NCBI GenBank assembly: GCA_944472155.2
Contig: OX235271.1
Span: 26,172,977 to 26,236,976 of the forward strand
Length of the DNA stretch: 64,000 bases
Reading direction: 5' to 3'
Source of the DNA: Trichobilharzia szidati
Lineage: Eukaryota > Platyhelminthes > Trematoda > Strigeidida > Schistosomatidae
The notes under the pieces were generated by a model. That model had not been told where the DNA came from, did not search any database, and worked only from the letters and a program-made list of their open reading frames with translations. Positions 34,660 through 46,614 of this stretch are shown here, piece after piece. Position 1 is the first letter of the stretch; the number at the start of each line of letters is the position of its first letter. The translations under genes were made by a program, and so were the position numbers.

Positions 34660-35970
34660 AATAATAATAGCTTTATTCCAAACAGTATTTGTGGTACAGG
34701 TATGGAATTTTCAGCGTGCATTACAATATTGCATCTAATTACCTCATAATTTTTTATAAGATTTTAAAATAAAAAGCAACAACAACAACAATAGAAAAAT
34801 AGATAAATAAAGAGAAATTAAAAAAGAACAGCATTGCATTCACATTTCAAACAATGCACCACTGGATATGAAATATAAAATTAGTGTGTAATAGAATATG
34901 TGAGCAACAATATAACAGTAACAAAGAAAGGAAAACAAAAGCTAATGGGAACTATTTGTTAGAGTGCCAAAGTAAGTTGATCGTGTCATACATAACGGAT
35001 TTCTCATCACATAACACCTGTGCCAGATATGGTATTGTGGAGTTTTTGTACTTGGAAGTCCTAGCATATAGCTTCCTATAGCTGCTTCTAGTTCTACCAG
35101 ATGAAATGCAAGGAGAGAGCTGCGTATAGAGAGGGTGTTCGGGGTCTGACAATATAGAATTCGCTAGTTTCTTACATGACTTTTTATGTCTATCCACAAT
35201 GGTGTTAACCAGTTGGTTTAACGAAATCCCACTTCCCCTACTAACAGCTTGTAGTGCCCTTCTCAGCAAAGCAAAGTCTTTCTTAAGTAGTCCAGGAAAG
35301 ATTAATGGGGAGCAGTAAAGAGGGATGGGTAGAATACAAGAATTGACAAACTGCTCTATACCAGACTGCCTTAATTTTCTAACGTAGAACGTTAAGCGAA
35401 ACATCTTTCTAGTAACTAGCAAGATGTGAGAGGACCAGGAACGGTCGGAGGAAATACTCAGTCCAAGGTACTTGTGTAACAACAGAAGACAAGGGCCAGG
35501 CAACAGATCAGTTTTATTACGAAAACCAACAGGTATTTATACGTATTTTACGTACATTAATAGGCTTCTGCCCGCAGAAAGAAGGCGGTCTTCTGATTGG
35601 TTGTTTGCAAACAAACGCAGTCTTCTGCTTTCTCGTTTTCGATATTTCTCGGAAATGCGAGCCACTTGTCTGCGAATCATATTTATCCACGTCTAGGTCA
35701 GCTGTGATCGGTTGTTGAATCAGCCTAGATTAATTTCTACCAATCAGCGTAGATCAATGTCTACCAATTGGCTAGCAGCTTGCTCTCACCACACTTGATA
35801 TTACATGTAGTTTCAACCTCTATACCGTCAATGATACTGAGGCCATGTGAGCTAGCTAGTTGCTGTAGATCACGTTTTCGTCTGAAAGTGAAATTGACTA
35901 CCCGACATTTAGACGGATTTAGCTTAAGGCCGTTTGAAGAGGACCACTGACTGACTAATTTCCGACAGAA
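34660..35970 (-). mobile_element. CR1-like LINE, 5'-truncated, split by a solo LTR
   Basis: On the minus strand: RT C-terminal residues LGLSISSDRSWSSHILLVTR, FYVRKLRQSGIEQFV, FPGLLKKDFALLRRALQAVS, then the 3' UTR ending GCTGAAAATTCCATACCTGT...TTTGGAATAAAGC plus ATT repeats. The LTR at 35475-35793 interrupts it; RT sequence continues on both sides. Confidence 0.85.
35475..35793 (-). mobile_element. Solo LTR inserted in CR1
   Basis: A 319-bp TGTAACAACAG...CTCTCACCACA element with perfect 4-bp duplication CTTG (35471-35474, 35794-35797). It contains AATAAAACTGATC-type signal on its own strand. Same family as 3367-3682. Its position dates the LTR family as younger than this CR1 copy. Confidence 0.88.
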
Positions 35971-36003
35971 AGTAATTTAATTTGGAACAGTCTAACTGAG
36001 AGA

Positions 36004-36045
36004 TTGTACAATAAACTTTGTTTGCTTTTAGGGCGCCAAATTAAA
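36004..36045 (+). repeat. 42-bp direct repeat, right copy
   Basis: Right partner of 34610-34651, beginning TTGTACAATAAACTTTGTTT. Confidence 0.6.
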
Positions 36046-36049
36046 ATTG

Positions 36050-36385
36050 ACCGTAGGTCTAAAAGAAATCAAGTATTTTCAAATGATAGTCATTGATAAA
36101 GCGTTATCATGGTTTATTTCTTCCATGAACTTCCTCAGCATTGTAGGCATGATAAACTTTGCTGTATATAGATGACTGGTTGACTGGGTAGTATTTGGGG
36201 AACAGTCATCGTCACTGTGATACTTGCTAGGCATTTTGAGGTGATGCAAAAACACTGGATTAGAGTCAAATATAATCAGTTGTATGGCTGAATTTGTTCA
36301 GGTCAGAAGGACAAATTAGTTTAAACCAGCTGGATTTTTCTACCCTATGGAATCTGGTTATAGTTAAATCACGAGTGTTACGTTT
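36050..36385. other. Unassigned intergenic sequence
   Basis: No recognisable feature. Confidence 0.4.
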
Positions 36386-36389
36386 ATGT

Positions 36390-36890
36390 ATTTCACAATG
36401 TGAAGTCAGTGCCACTCACTATACGGATCAGAAACTTGCACTGAGCGTCATAAAGAGCATCTCAAACAAACTACACACCTTCATTAACAGTTGTCTTCGC
36501 TCAGGACTACTCAAGATCAGATGGCCAGCCGGCCAGAAAAGATCAGCAACAGGGATCTCTGGCAATGAGCCAACCAACTCAGCAGGAACCGATTGTGAAA
36601 CAAATAAGCAGGAAGAAATGGAGATGGATTGGCTGCCCATACTCTGAGGAAACAAGTCATCAAGTGACATCACTAGACAAACCATTGCTCGAGTGGAACC
36701 CGAAAGGGAAGCGGCGAGTTGGTCGTCAGTGCGAGAGTGATTTGGAGGAGGTGATGTGAAGAGGAGATGAAAACGTGTGGGCAGACTTGGAGCCAGGTGA
36801 AGACTCTAACAGAGAACCGAAGGCAATGGAGACGCACGACTGAAGCCCTATGTTCCTCAAGGAATTCAAGGAAACAATAATAATAATTAT
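36390..36890 (+). mobile_element. RTE-B LINE 3' end
   Basis: Encodes the RTE-B tail in broken frames (SISNKLHTFINSCLRSGLLK, MSQPTQQEPIVKQISRKKWR) and ends GAAGCCCTATGTTCCTCAAG with ACAATAATAATAATTA. Confidence 0.75.
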
Positions 36891-36894
36891 TGCA

Positions 36895-37365
36895 TTTTAG
36901 GATGTAAATACATTTACTCGAATTTCACCTGAATGACTCCACTTACTACATCTACACAGATCCCCATCTTCATATTAAATGGGGTAAGTGTCGACAAAAT
37001 GTCCACTTATCTTATTTATTTTGGATTCACTGCCTGCTATCTGTTGCTAACTACCTTTGAAGAGAATCTGCGTCGAACAAACGAAATACTTAGCTCTATA
37101 GAACCAGCTGAATATTTCTCATTCAGGTTAATTAGAAGTAACTGATGACTAGGGAACACTCGAAGTCTTCTGTAAAAAGATGTTTAAGACCTTTATCTTG
37201 AAGATTTCAGCAGGTGACATGATTATCCCTTCTTCTGTCGCATCCGGCTTTCATATACATGTAATTTGCTTTTGTCTTGTAAGCGCTACATTAGGAAATG
37301 GAATTTCGGATCTGTTTTTCAGTATAAGCGTGAATTGCGTCGCCCGATGCTGACTACCAAATGCA
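36895..37365. other. Unassigned intergenic sequence
   Basis: A plus frame at 36933-37145 reads a hydrophobic stretch but matches nothing I know. Confidence 0.35.
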
Positions 37366-37369
37366 TAAA

Positions 37370-37910
37370 GCATTTGATTCAAGTCACACTCATCATTCCT
37401 GTCAATTCCCCATCCCCAGTGGAGTCATGGGTACACAAATAAGGAGGAAACAGCTGTCCAATACACCTTGGTTTTCAGCGGCTATCCTACCCATATCAGG
37501 ATATAGTTCAAATTGAAATCAATAAAGCCGCTGCAAACTAATACTTCATAAATTGATCTAATGGCCACTATGGAATGAATGAAAGGTTAGGTTGCCCGAA
37601 GTTCTGATAAGAAGTCGTGACACCTGTGCGGTCCAACAAGTCGGGTGTGAGGACAGATGCTCGCCAATGACTTTGGCCGTCAACAGAAACTAGAATACAT
37701 AGGCCACTGATTTTATCCCCTGTAACTGAATTGTCAGCGTCCTCGCCTTGTAACTCAAAGTCCCTTAAATCGATCCCTGGTGGGATGCCGGGCACGTAGC
37801 GCTGAAGAGTCCTAGACTAAGGCGAAACGTTCATCTAATAGTACTTGTTTTTCAATGATTTCCTAACTGATGACAGCTTATGATCAGTTTTGAAGGAATA
37901 AAAGTCCTAT
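37370..37910 (+). repeat. Two degenerate Sm-alpha-like repeats in tandem
   Basis: The first (to about 37550) keeps GGAAACAGCTGTCCAATAC. The second (37570-37910) has the body GAAGTTCTGATAAGAAGTCG, a tRNA-like CTCGCCTTGTAACTCAAAGT, then CTGAAGAGTCCTAGACTAAG with GCGAAAC. In the second, CTGAAGAG and GAAA survive but stem II and the cleavage site do not pair. Confidence 0.58.
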
Positions 37911-38139
37911 CCTCATATCTTTTATATAATTGAAAATACTAGATCGTTAATTTCAGATAACCGTGAAAAGAGCTGCAAGTAGTGTACTGAGGAAAATTCC
38001 CTGGCGATTCCACCCTTCTATCTGTAAAATGGTTCACTGAATGTTAGGTGTACATTACGTGTATGCATTAGTCTTCAGAGTTCCTTATCACTTGTTTACC
38101 CTTTCTGGGTGTCGATCCCATCTTTAGTATGGGGTAAAG

Positions 38140-38690
38140 GCAGCTGTTCACATTAATTTGAAGACTGTTCAAAATACTTTTCGTGACGCACACACGAAGT
38201 TTCTGAGACACACAAAAGAACTGACTTGGCATTAGTGTTTGAAAGTTCGAATGTTGTTCATTGTGCTGGTTGCTGTAGATTTCCACACCGACTTCAAATT
38301 AATGAAAGTGTGTCTTGCTTTTCTGAGTCTGGTTGGCTTCGATATCCTCATCAATGCCTCCTGTTGTTGAAACGATGCTGTTGAGGTCAGTGTGTGAAAG
38401 AGACGAATTCCGTTGGTGGTGATCGATACTTGCTGGTGATTAAGCAACTTCATCACCTCCATATTTTCTACGTTCACCTGAAGTTCTGTCTTTGCTACTT
38501 CTCTTGTCAACCTGCTGATTTTTGCCTCTAGATTTTCGAGTGCGTGTGTGACATTAGACCTAAACTATCTACGAAGTCCAGTCTGTCTCGATAGCCTTGT
38601 TATCGGTCGAACGTATGCCCGTCTTCCCTTTCCCCACAGTCTGTTGTATGATCCAATCGATCGCTGACGATTGGATATTTTAAGGTTATT
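38140..38690 (-). mobile_element. RTE-B internal fragment
   Basis: On the minus strand: TRLRKARHTFINLKSVWKST and VNVENMEVMKLLNHQQVSIT, plus the segment encoding the RT-connector. No 3' end is present and frames are broken. Confidence 0.65.
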
Positions 38691-38759
38691 TATGAGGGTA
38701 GAATTTGAAAAGTCTAGGTGAACTTCCTACAAACGGAATCGATTAATTTTTTGCGCAGA

Positions 38760-39065
38760 TGATAACCTCTAAGAGTTCTGATAAGAAGCTGTGGCATCCA
38801 CTAAGTTTGATATGATATCTGATACTAGCCTCTGACAGTTAACGGAGGTAGCGGTTCATCGCGAATTGAAAGAAGTTTCAATTATTGGATTCTATCAACA
38901 TAGTTGACTGGTCAACGGGCTTGCCTCGTGAAGGACATGAAGGCTGTATGTTAGATCTCTAGTGGAATCATGAGTGCGTACTGCTAAAGGGTCTTAGACA
39001 AAAGCAATACAGCTGTCCAATACTTTGTTTTCTCAATGGTTCATTATCTGATTTCGCTTTATACG
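38760..39065 (+). repeat. Degenerate Sm-alpha-like repeats
   Basis: AGAGTTCTGATAAGAAGCTG marks a 3' body. GTGCGTACTGCTAAAGGGTC, then ACAGCTGTCCAATACTTTG marks a tRNA/hammerhead part with a lost core. Confidence 0.5.
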
Positions 39066-39189
39066 GAAGCCTACCTTGAAATTGGTAACAATAACGATTG
39101 AAAATTGTTACAATGTAGAATGTTTGCCAGCCACGCTGGATTTCAGTGTTCGATTTCCGATCGAAACACCCATGAACATCACCTAATTT

Positions 39190-40650
39190 ATTTATTGGCA
39201 GATTGACAAATCCGCAATCAGTCAGACCACCTTCTATACCAGGTATGTCGACGACACTTTCGTTATTTGTAATTCTTTTAATGATGCATCTCAAGTACTA
39301 AAAGTCTTGAACAGCGCCCATCCTAATATTAAGTTTACGATGGAGTATGAAAAAGAGGAGAAGTTACATTTTCTTGACCTGGGTATCCAACGAGATATAG
39401 ACGGCAAAATCATAAGATATATAAACAGAAAAGAGACCTGGAGGGCGGTTTATCTTAACTTCAAAAGTTTCTGCCGTATAAGTTACAAAAAAGGATTGGT
39501 GAGAACATTATTTGATCATGTAAGGAAGCTGTGTTCATAAGAAAAGACTGAGGAAGAGCTATCCATTGTGGAGAAATGCCTACGCGACAACGGTTACCCA
39601 CAAAAGTTCATCGACAAGTATGAGAGACGTCATGTTGAAAAAGTGAAAAGCAGCACAGTAGAGAAAAAGCCTATCTTATGCAACTTGCATTCAAAGGTGA
39701 TAATACTGCTAGTAGAATAAGATGCAAACTGAACGCTGCCCTGAAAAGAACATATCCAGCCGCCAAGCTTGTATGTGTTTATCAAACAACTAGTTGTTTG
39801 AGACAATCAAAAGTGGACAAATACCCACCTCATGTTACCCCCAACTGTGTCTACCAATTTACATGTACGTGCCAAAGCACATACATCGGAAGAACAGAGA
39901 GAAGGGTTATTGTCCGCATTTCTGAACACATACCAAAGAACCTGAGACTGAAAGGCCCACAAGTATTAAACAGTGCAACTGCGCGTCATCTATTAGGCAC
40001 TGGTCATAATGTAGACAACTTGAAGTCATTCAAAATAATCAACAAGCAAAAGAAACCTAACTTGCTACGCTTTGCTGAAGCAATTGCTATCAGACGACTT
40101 AAACCGAATCTATGTACGCAGAAAGAGACAGTGGTGAATCTTGCACTGCACTGATGATAACAAAATATACAACTTGTGTGAGTCACCCTTTTTCTTGTTT
40201 AGAAACCTTTACTCTCTCATCTAAACATGACTCACTCTATCTTGTTCTTTTCTCTTCCTTTTTTTTCTATTGGCTATTAGATAAAACATTTTCTTTAGTT
40301 ACGTAATCTACTTTTTTGTTATGCTCTTTCTAGCTAAACCTTGTTTCTATACACACACATATATACGCAACTCTGTTTCTTGTTTCCAAGCCTAATTGTC
40401 TAATTATTCCATAAATAGTCAGTGTTTGTAACTCTTAATTAGTTAAATCATTCTGGACTAATGTTACTTTTACTTCCTACCAATTACTCCTTGTGATCGT
40501 GGAAAAGTATGTTCAAATCTTTGATGTAATATAATTCATATTTTTATCTTTCAGATTGTAACCAGTTGAGAAGAATCCTCGAAATAATAAAAGATGAGCT
40601 CATATTATCCTGGTACAATTGTTGTTCTTGCTTTATTCAAGTTTATTAAT
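39190..40650 (+). mobile_element. Penelope-like element (type A-related) with RT thumb, endonuclease and hammerhead tail
   Basis: The plus strand encodes FYTRYVDDTFVICNSFNDAS (RT catalytic YVDD), then KVLNSAHPNIKFTMEYEKEE and KLHFLDLGIQRDIDG. After a TAA at 39538, the connector and endonuclease follow (158 codons at 39678-40154: CVYQFTCTCQSTYIGRTERR, RISEHIPKN, ATARHLLGTGH, FAEAIAIRRLKPNLCTQKET). The YIGRT motif, Cys pair and SEH are intact. Two frame breaks separate RT from endonuclease. The tail carries a hammerhead-like segment and ends GTTGTTCTTGCTTTATTCAA. This copy retains the most PLE coding in one orientation. Confidence 0.83.
40550..40622 (+). ncRNA. Hammerhead ribozyme relic in PLE tail
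   Basis: Stem I strands ATTGTAACCAG and CTGGTACAAT pair well. GAAA is followed by a stem III of five pairs (TAATA/TATTA) closed by a GAGCTC palindrome, and the cleavage triplet is ATC. The first core reads TTGAGAAG instead of CTGATGAG, so it is probably inactive, but compensatory-looking changes support the fold. Confidence 0.5.
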
Positions 40651-40654
40651 GGGA

Positions 40655-41445
40655 AGAATTGCATGAAGTTATTGACAGAAGACCTAGAAAAGAAGGAAAT
40701 TTGTGCGTCATGTTAATAACCTCATCTCATTGAGAAAAACAATACCAGTGCTACTGAAATTTCAGCAACTTGAGGCCTCACGCTTCACTGTGAACACAAA
40801 AGAATGAAAAGAGTATGCCTAATTAAGGATCTGTGGTCTTCTTCTAATGGTGCTTTCTTCTTTGTCAATTATATTATCAGTCAAAAGTGTATCGTTTGTA
40901 TTTTAACTCTAAAAGATATGTATTTGTGAATCAGAGACTTCTTTGTTAGAATACCGTTGCAAATCAAATTGAAATCTCTTTTTTCTAAGGTAATTCTTTA
41001 TTTAAAACTGCTAAATAAACAGTGTTGACGGCTTTTTTTTCACTGTTTTTACCGTAGTTATATTCGTTGTGAAATAGTTACAGCAGGAATACATAGATCC
41101 AATCTGTGTGTTCTGAAAAAGCCATCCATTATTGTTCGAATAAGGTTGTGTTGCTCGAGGAATAATTGTTGAGAAAGAGTCAGGCTCCTTTATGAATATT
41201 TCATTTGTCATTTCGCAACATATTGCAGTCGCTATCATTGATTAACTTCTGACCCTTTCGGTTCAGAACCTCTTACTTTCCTCAGGAACTGATGGCCTTG
41301 GGTGAGTATCTCATCGGTTCATGAATGTGTACTGTTAAATGAAACAAGTTCTCAGTACACCTTAGTTATCACTTGTTGCGAACCTAATGGTGTCCCACTT
41401 GCCGCTGAAATTCCCCCATCGATCTACAAAGCTTCCTTGGTATGC
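40655..41445. other. Unassigned intergenic sequence
   Basis: No recognisable coding or repeat. Includes a poly-T run near 41035. Confidence 0.4.
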
Positions 41446-41446
41446 A

Positions 41447-42505
41447 AGATACTACTGAAAAAGGACTACACCATCCTGAGAAGGATGTTGAAGGTAGTTA
41501 GTAGGACTGACTAGTGGTGTAAAACTCAGTCAGATCGTCACTACATTAATTGAAAGGCATCTGAATACATGCGAAAAGTGGTCTAAAACCATACTCTCCG
41601 ACCCCCAACACCCCCTCTATTCCCAACTCTTGCCTTGTATCTCATCAAGTAGAACCAGAAATCAGTATAAAATAATCTATGCTCGTACAACCAAGTAAAG
41701 GAACTCAACGATACCATACTTGGCCCGTGTTCTAAGCGACAAAGACAATGTTAAGAGTGAAACCTATGACATGCTTTGTTGTTAATAACATAATTAGTGA
41801 ACTCCTTCTTAAATATAATTAGCTACCTAAATTATTAACATTGGCTTACTTTTTTGTACTTTACTGTATTCCTTCTTTTGTGTATCTACTGGTTCCGACT
41901 ATATTAACACTATGATTATTACCAAATTGTCCTCTCATTAACCACCATGTAATTATTAGTTTTTGTGGTTGTTGTGTTTTTGTTGTTCGGCAATATTAAC
42001 TGACAATCGTTGGTTGTGAACGCCATTGTCACCTTTAAAATTTTGTATTATGCAGGATTACTCACATTACCACTACAAACACCGCATTAGACCTGATAAA
42101 AAACAACCCTGAAATGTTATTTCATGATTGTTTAGTGTTGTTTCAACCTAAATTAACTGATCATCTTGGCGATAAACATTCTTAAATATCATTTCATAAC
42201 TTCTTGTATGACTACAGCTTTACTGTCACCATGCATAATCATATCATAGCTTCCACTACCCAATACTGAGATATTATTCTATATTGTTTATTTTCCTTTC
42301 CACTTCTTGGTATTTTTTCGCATTTAAAAAATTATTTTGTATTGTTCCTGTCATTTTTTGCTGTTGGTGTCTTTATATTTATTTATTTTTTGAAATACTC
42401 CTTTTAAATGTTTGATCAAATTAGATGCAAATATTGTAGATATGTGCTGAAAATTCCACACTGTACCACTAGTACTGTTTCTGGAATAAAGCAAATTATT
42501 ATTAT
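41447..42505 (+). mobile_element. CR1-like LINE, 5'-truncated
   Basis: Begins at LLKKDYTILRRMLKVVSR and continues through the C-terminus and 3' UTR, closely matching 6520-7581. It ends GCTGAAAATTCC...TTTCTGGAATAAAGC and ATT repeats. Confidence 0.83.
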
Positions 42506-42654
42506 TACTACTTCCTAGTAGTCAGTAGCTCAGCTTACTTTAAAAAAACGGTTGGATTGTTGAAGAAAGATTCAGATTACTCTAAAGAATGTTGTGATAT
42601 GGTAATTTTTTGTGTCACTCCTTTTTTATTCATCCTTTTACTGTATTATCATTA

Positions 42655-42785
42655 TTATTATTATTCGCTTGAGTTCCGAGTGGAACATAAAGCCTCGAAA
42701 GCACGTCTCCATTTTCCCACAATTGCCCATAGGCTTTCATCTCCTCCTCATACAACCTCCAGAGTTCCTTGTTACTAATTCTTTT
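42655..42785 (-). mobile_element. RTE-B 3'-end scrap
   Basis: On the minus strand it ends GAGGCTTTATGTTCCACTCG followed by AAT repeats. Only about 100 bp are retained. Confidence 0.6.
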
Positions 42786-42789
42786 TGAT

Positions 42790-43015
42790 CGTCTAATCTT
42801 CAATACCAAGCAAATGCAGCTGTTTATGAATATCTACGACCTTTCGGAAGGAATTTTGGTGAAGCGTTAAGTCTCTGGAAGGAGTAAATAAGTTCTTCAC
42901 ATTTATCAGTATTGTTGAAGGAAAATTTATCAATCGATACAGTAAAGAGCAACTAACTGAATAACTAGCCAAAGTAAAGCAGCAACGGCAGACGTTTAAG
43001 ACATTTATTTATTAC
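42790..43015. other. Unassigned intergenic sequence
   Basis: Nothing recognised. Confidence 0.4.
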
Positions 43016-43019
43016 TATT

Positions 43020-44850
43020 AATAATGTTTCCTTGAATTCCTAGAGGAACATAAGGCTTCAGCCGTGCGTCTCCATTGAGTTCGGTTCTCTGCTACAGTCT
43101 TCACCTGGCTACAAGTCTGCCCAAACGCCTTCATCTCCTCTTCACATCTCTTCACCATCGCACCGACAACCAACTCGCCGCTTCCCTTGATGGATTGTTT
43201 TCTCAGAGTATGGCCAGCCAATCCACTTCCATTTCTTCCTACCTATTTGTTTCACAACCGGCTCCTGCTGTGTTGGTTCGCTCATTGCCAGAGATCTCTG
43301 TTGCTGATCTTTTCTGGCCGGCCATCTGATCTTGAGTAGTATTGAGCGAAGACAACTGTTAATGAAGGTCTGTAGTTTGTTTGAGGTGCTCTTTATGACG
43401 CGCAGTGCAAGTCTCTGATCCGTATAGTGAGGAGCACTGACTGACTTCACATTGGAGTTGAAAATCCGGATGTTATTTTTGATGCTGAGTAGTGCTGTTG
43501 ACCTCCACACAGACTTGAGAGTAATGGAAGCTTGTCTTGCTTTCCCGATTCTTGCTTTGATATCCTCGTCAGTTCCATCCGCCTGTAGTTGAAACGATGC
43601 TTCCCAGGTAGGTAGGTGGGTGAAGGAGGTTGTTTCTTTCAGGTTCCTCCCATTTATGCTGACTGTTGTCTGTTGTTGTTGCTGTTGATGGTGTTGGCCA
43701 GGAATCTTCATCACCTCTGTTTTCCCTATGTTCACCTGAAGTCCCTCCTATCTTTGATGCTTCTCCTGCCAACTTGTTGCTTTTCGCTTGCATATATCAT
43801 CGGCGGAGTCCAGATCCTCCAAGTTGGTTTTATGTGTGAGTCCATTTTGTGCCTGTTTCCTCATTGCCCGCCAATGTCTGTCGCATTATCCAATCTACTG
43901 CAACTGGGGAAATCATTGGCGATAGTAGGCAGCCAGCTTGTCTTACTCCTGTCCTCACTTCGAAGGATTCCGTAAGTTTCCCGTTGTGGATTACTTGGCA
44001 TGCAGCATTGTCGTACAGCTGTTGGATGAGATGTATAATTGTCGGTGGCACCCCGTATTAGCGAAGTAGTTTCCAAATCACCCCTCGATCGACGCTGTCA
44101 AAGGTCTTTTCAAAGTCGATGAAGTTGAGATAGAGCGGTGACTGCCATTCCAGGCTTTGTTCAATGATGATCCGTAATGTGGCGATCTGATCAATGCTTG
44201 TTTCTCCTGAATCCAGCCTGTTCCGGTCGAAGTTTTTCATCCAGGTTGGCATGTTTGATTCTCTCCAGGATGATGCGGCTTAGTATTTTGCTTGGGATGG
44301 ACAGCGGCATAATTCCGTGCCAGTTCTTGCATTGACTTAAGTCTCCTTTCTTTGGTAGTTTGAATAAGTAGCCTTTCTTCCAATCCTCGGGTACCTTGCT
44401 TTGTTTCCACACCTTCTTCAGTAGTGGCGTCATCAAGTCCGCTGTTGTTTCTGGGTCCGTTTTCAATGCTTCTGCTAGGATTCCATCTGGTCCTGCTGCT
44501 TTTCCAGCTTTTAGCATCTTGATTGCCTTCAGGACTTCTGATTTGGTCGGGGGGTTGGTGTTCACTGGTAGCTCTGTCTCCGTCGTTGGTATTGATGGGC
44601 GCGTTGTCGGTGGTGGTCGATTTAGGAGTCTTTAGAAGTGTTCAGCCCAGTGTTTCCTTTGCTCCACTTCTTTGGTGAGTGACTTTCTATTGTCATTCTT
44701 CAACAGCTTAATTTGTGTCAAACGTTTGCCCGATAGGTACCTAGTTGTTTGGTAGAGTGTTGCGAGATCTCCTTTGCCTGCAGCTTGTTCTGCTTCACTT
44801 GCCATGGTTTCATAATACTTTCTTTTGTCTTCTCTGGCACTCTTTAATTC
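43020..44850 (-). mobile_element. RTE-clade LINE (type B), longest reverse transcriptase relic
   Basis: Minus-strand blocks in order: EVLKAIKMLKAGKAAGPDGI, DWKKGYLFKLPKKGDLSQCK and PSKILSRIILERIKHANLDE (44191-44565); SIDQIATLRIIIEQSLEW and LYLNFIDFEKTFDSVDRG (44058-44252); QLYDNAACQVIHNGKLTESF, VRTGVRQAGCLLSP (43830-44051); then RKARQASITLKSVWRS and the tail (43142-43735). Each block is in its own frame. Between GCLLSP and the NIGKTEV block the YADD segment is shrunken (SADDI is still visible on the minus strand near 43800). It ends GAAGCCTTATGTTCCTCTAG. Non-functional. Confidence 0.85.
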
Positions 44851-44854
44851 ACTC

Positions 44855-45425
44855 TTTATCTAATTCAGTAATAAATGTAATTGGGTTATTAGGGAAGATG
44901 ACTACTAAAAGCACTGCAGTGGTCCTTGGAGTAGTAAGCTAATGTAAACCAGTAGTGGCTAAAGATAAGAATGACATAATTGCACACCTCAGCAAGAACT
45001 AACATGTTTGTGTAATAGAGTGTATTTTTCGTAGTCTTTGATTAGAGGTTAATACTGGTTCACCCCAGTTGAACAGTAAATAAACTCGTGAGGATGAGCA
45101 TGTGTGTATGGAACACAGTCTTCACCTTTCATAGTCTCTGCTGCATGCGATTTATCACTCCAATAAGAAGGAAGGAAGTGTTTAAACAAGAATCAAGCGA
45201 CAAACAGTGGTGTCTAGTAAAGCTGGAAAATCTTCATTCAGAATTAGTAATGGGCATGAGATGTTCAATCAGAAAGGGAGAAATCTTCGTCTTCATGGAA
45301 TACTTTGCTACATTTTAATACGTTCATAATTCTATGCTTATAGTACATTCTGGGGCTTCATTCTCGACAATTCCACTCTATTATCCTCATTTATGTACCC
45401 TTTTATCTTATTTTCACGATCTTTT
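44855..45425. other. Unassigned intergenic sequence
   Basis: No recognisable feature. Confidence 0.4.
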
Positions 45426-45429
45426 CATA

Positions 45430-46610
45430 CGGTGATAACCAGTGGTGTCCGTCAGGGATGACGAGATTCTGTTCAATTTCACCATGTATGTAATAATGGA
45501 CTTAACGCTAACTGAGTTTAGCTACTCAGGGATTAGACTGTTACCAGGGAATAGTCTCGTTGAGTATGTTGATGAAATAGTCCTTCTAGGTGAAGATAAA
45601 ATTCAGAGTCTTCTGAACACCTTGAGGGGCAGCAATCTTCTAATGTTTGGCATGCAATTCGCTCCCGTCAAATGTAAGATGCTACAGGACTGTACTACAC
45701 TGACTGACTCCTGAATTAAAGATAGAGAGGTAAATGTGCGTCGGTGGCACAGTGGTTATGACCCTCACCGACCATGCAAATGGTCCTGGTTTCGATCCCC
45801 TACTGACGCACACCCGATATCAATGGTCGGCCTGCAAAATTAGGGCTACCGATATCACATGCTGAAAATTCCATAACTGTACCAAAAATACGGTGTGGAA
45901 TAAAGCTATAATAAACAAATGGTGGCTGAGCGTGTTGACCACTTCACTTATTTGGGGAGTTGCATCATTCAGCCCCAACGGGTTGATTGCTGACAAAATC
46001 TCAGCACGGATACAGAAGGCTCGTTCGGCATATGCCAACTTACGCTGTCTCTGGCGTAGACGTGATATCCGGTTGTCGACCAAAGGACGTGTGTACTTCT
46101 CAGCAGTTCGCTCCGTTCCCCTCTATGGTTGTGAGACATGGCGACTGGAAACGGAAGATACGAAAAGACCGGCTAGCTGTCTTTTTCATAGGCGTCTGCG
46201 TTCTATCTCGCATGTGTGTTAGATGGTATAATAAGGTGAACAGTACTGAGGTTAGGCTTCGGTCGAGTGCTAGGTAGGTTGGAGGGGAAATCAACAGACG
46301 AGGCTGTGAAGTTACATCGACTGAGATGGTTAGGACATGTGTTACGTAGGCCTAGCCGTCTTCTTCCTCGATGGGCAATGTTAGCTGACATAAAATGGAT
46401 CAGGTTGGAAAAGAGCTAGCGGTGGTCAAACCAAAACATGGCTTCATCAGTCGATGAAATCCATAACAGTTAGTTTAAGCCATCCATGTCAGGAGGCGTA
46501 GACTGGCTTCTTGGTTTTGGTCCTCGGGATGGTAAAAACCAGTGGAGACTGCAGACAACTGGTGATATCTCTCAAAGTCGTTCTCAATGTTTACGTGCTA
46601 TAATTTTCAA
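45430..46610 (+). mobile_element. RTE-A LINE, RT to 3' end, interrupted by a SINE
   Basis: 45430-45730 encodes the RT catalytic area with YVDEIVLLGEDKIQSLLNTL (YADD-type motif altered to YVDE) and FAPVKCKMLQDCTTLTD. After the SINE (45736-45914) the tail resumes: ARIQKARSAYANLRCLWRRR, LYGCETWRLETED, and RTE-A sequence to about 46610. The 15328 copy shows these halves contiguous. Confidence 0.78.
45736..45914 (+). mobile_element. tRNA-headed SINE with CR1-type tail, nested in RTE-A
   Basis: GTGCGTCGGTGGCACAGTGG, a near B box GGTTTCGATCCCC, ACCGATATCACATGCTGAAA and GTGTGGAATAAAGC. The flanks share AAATG on both sides, a possible short duplication. Confidence 0.83.
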
Positions 46611-46614
46611 TTAA

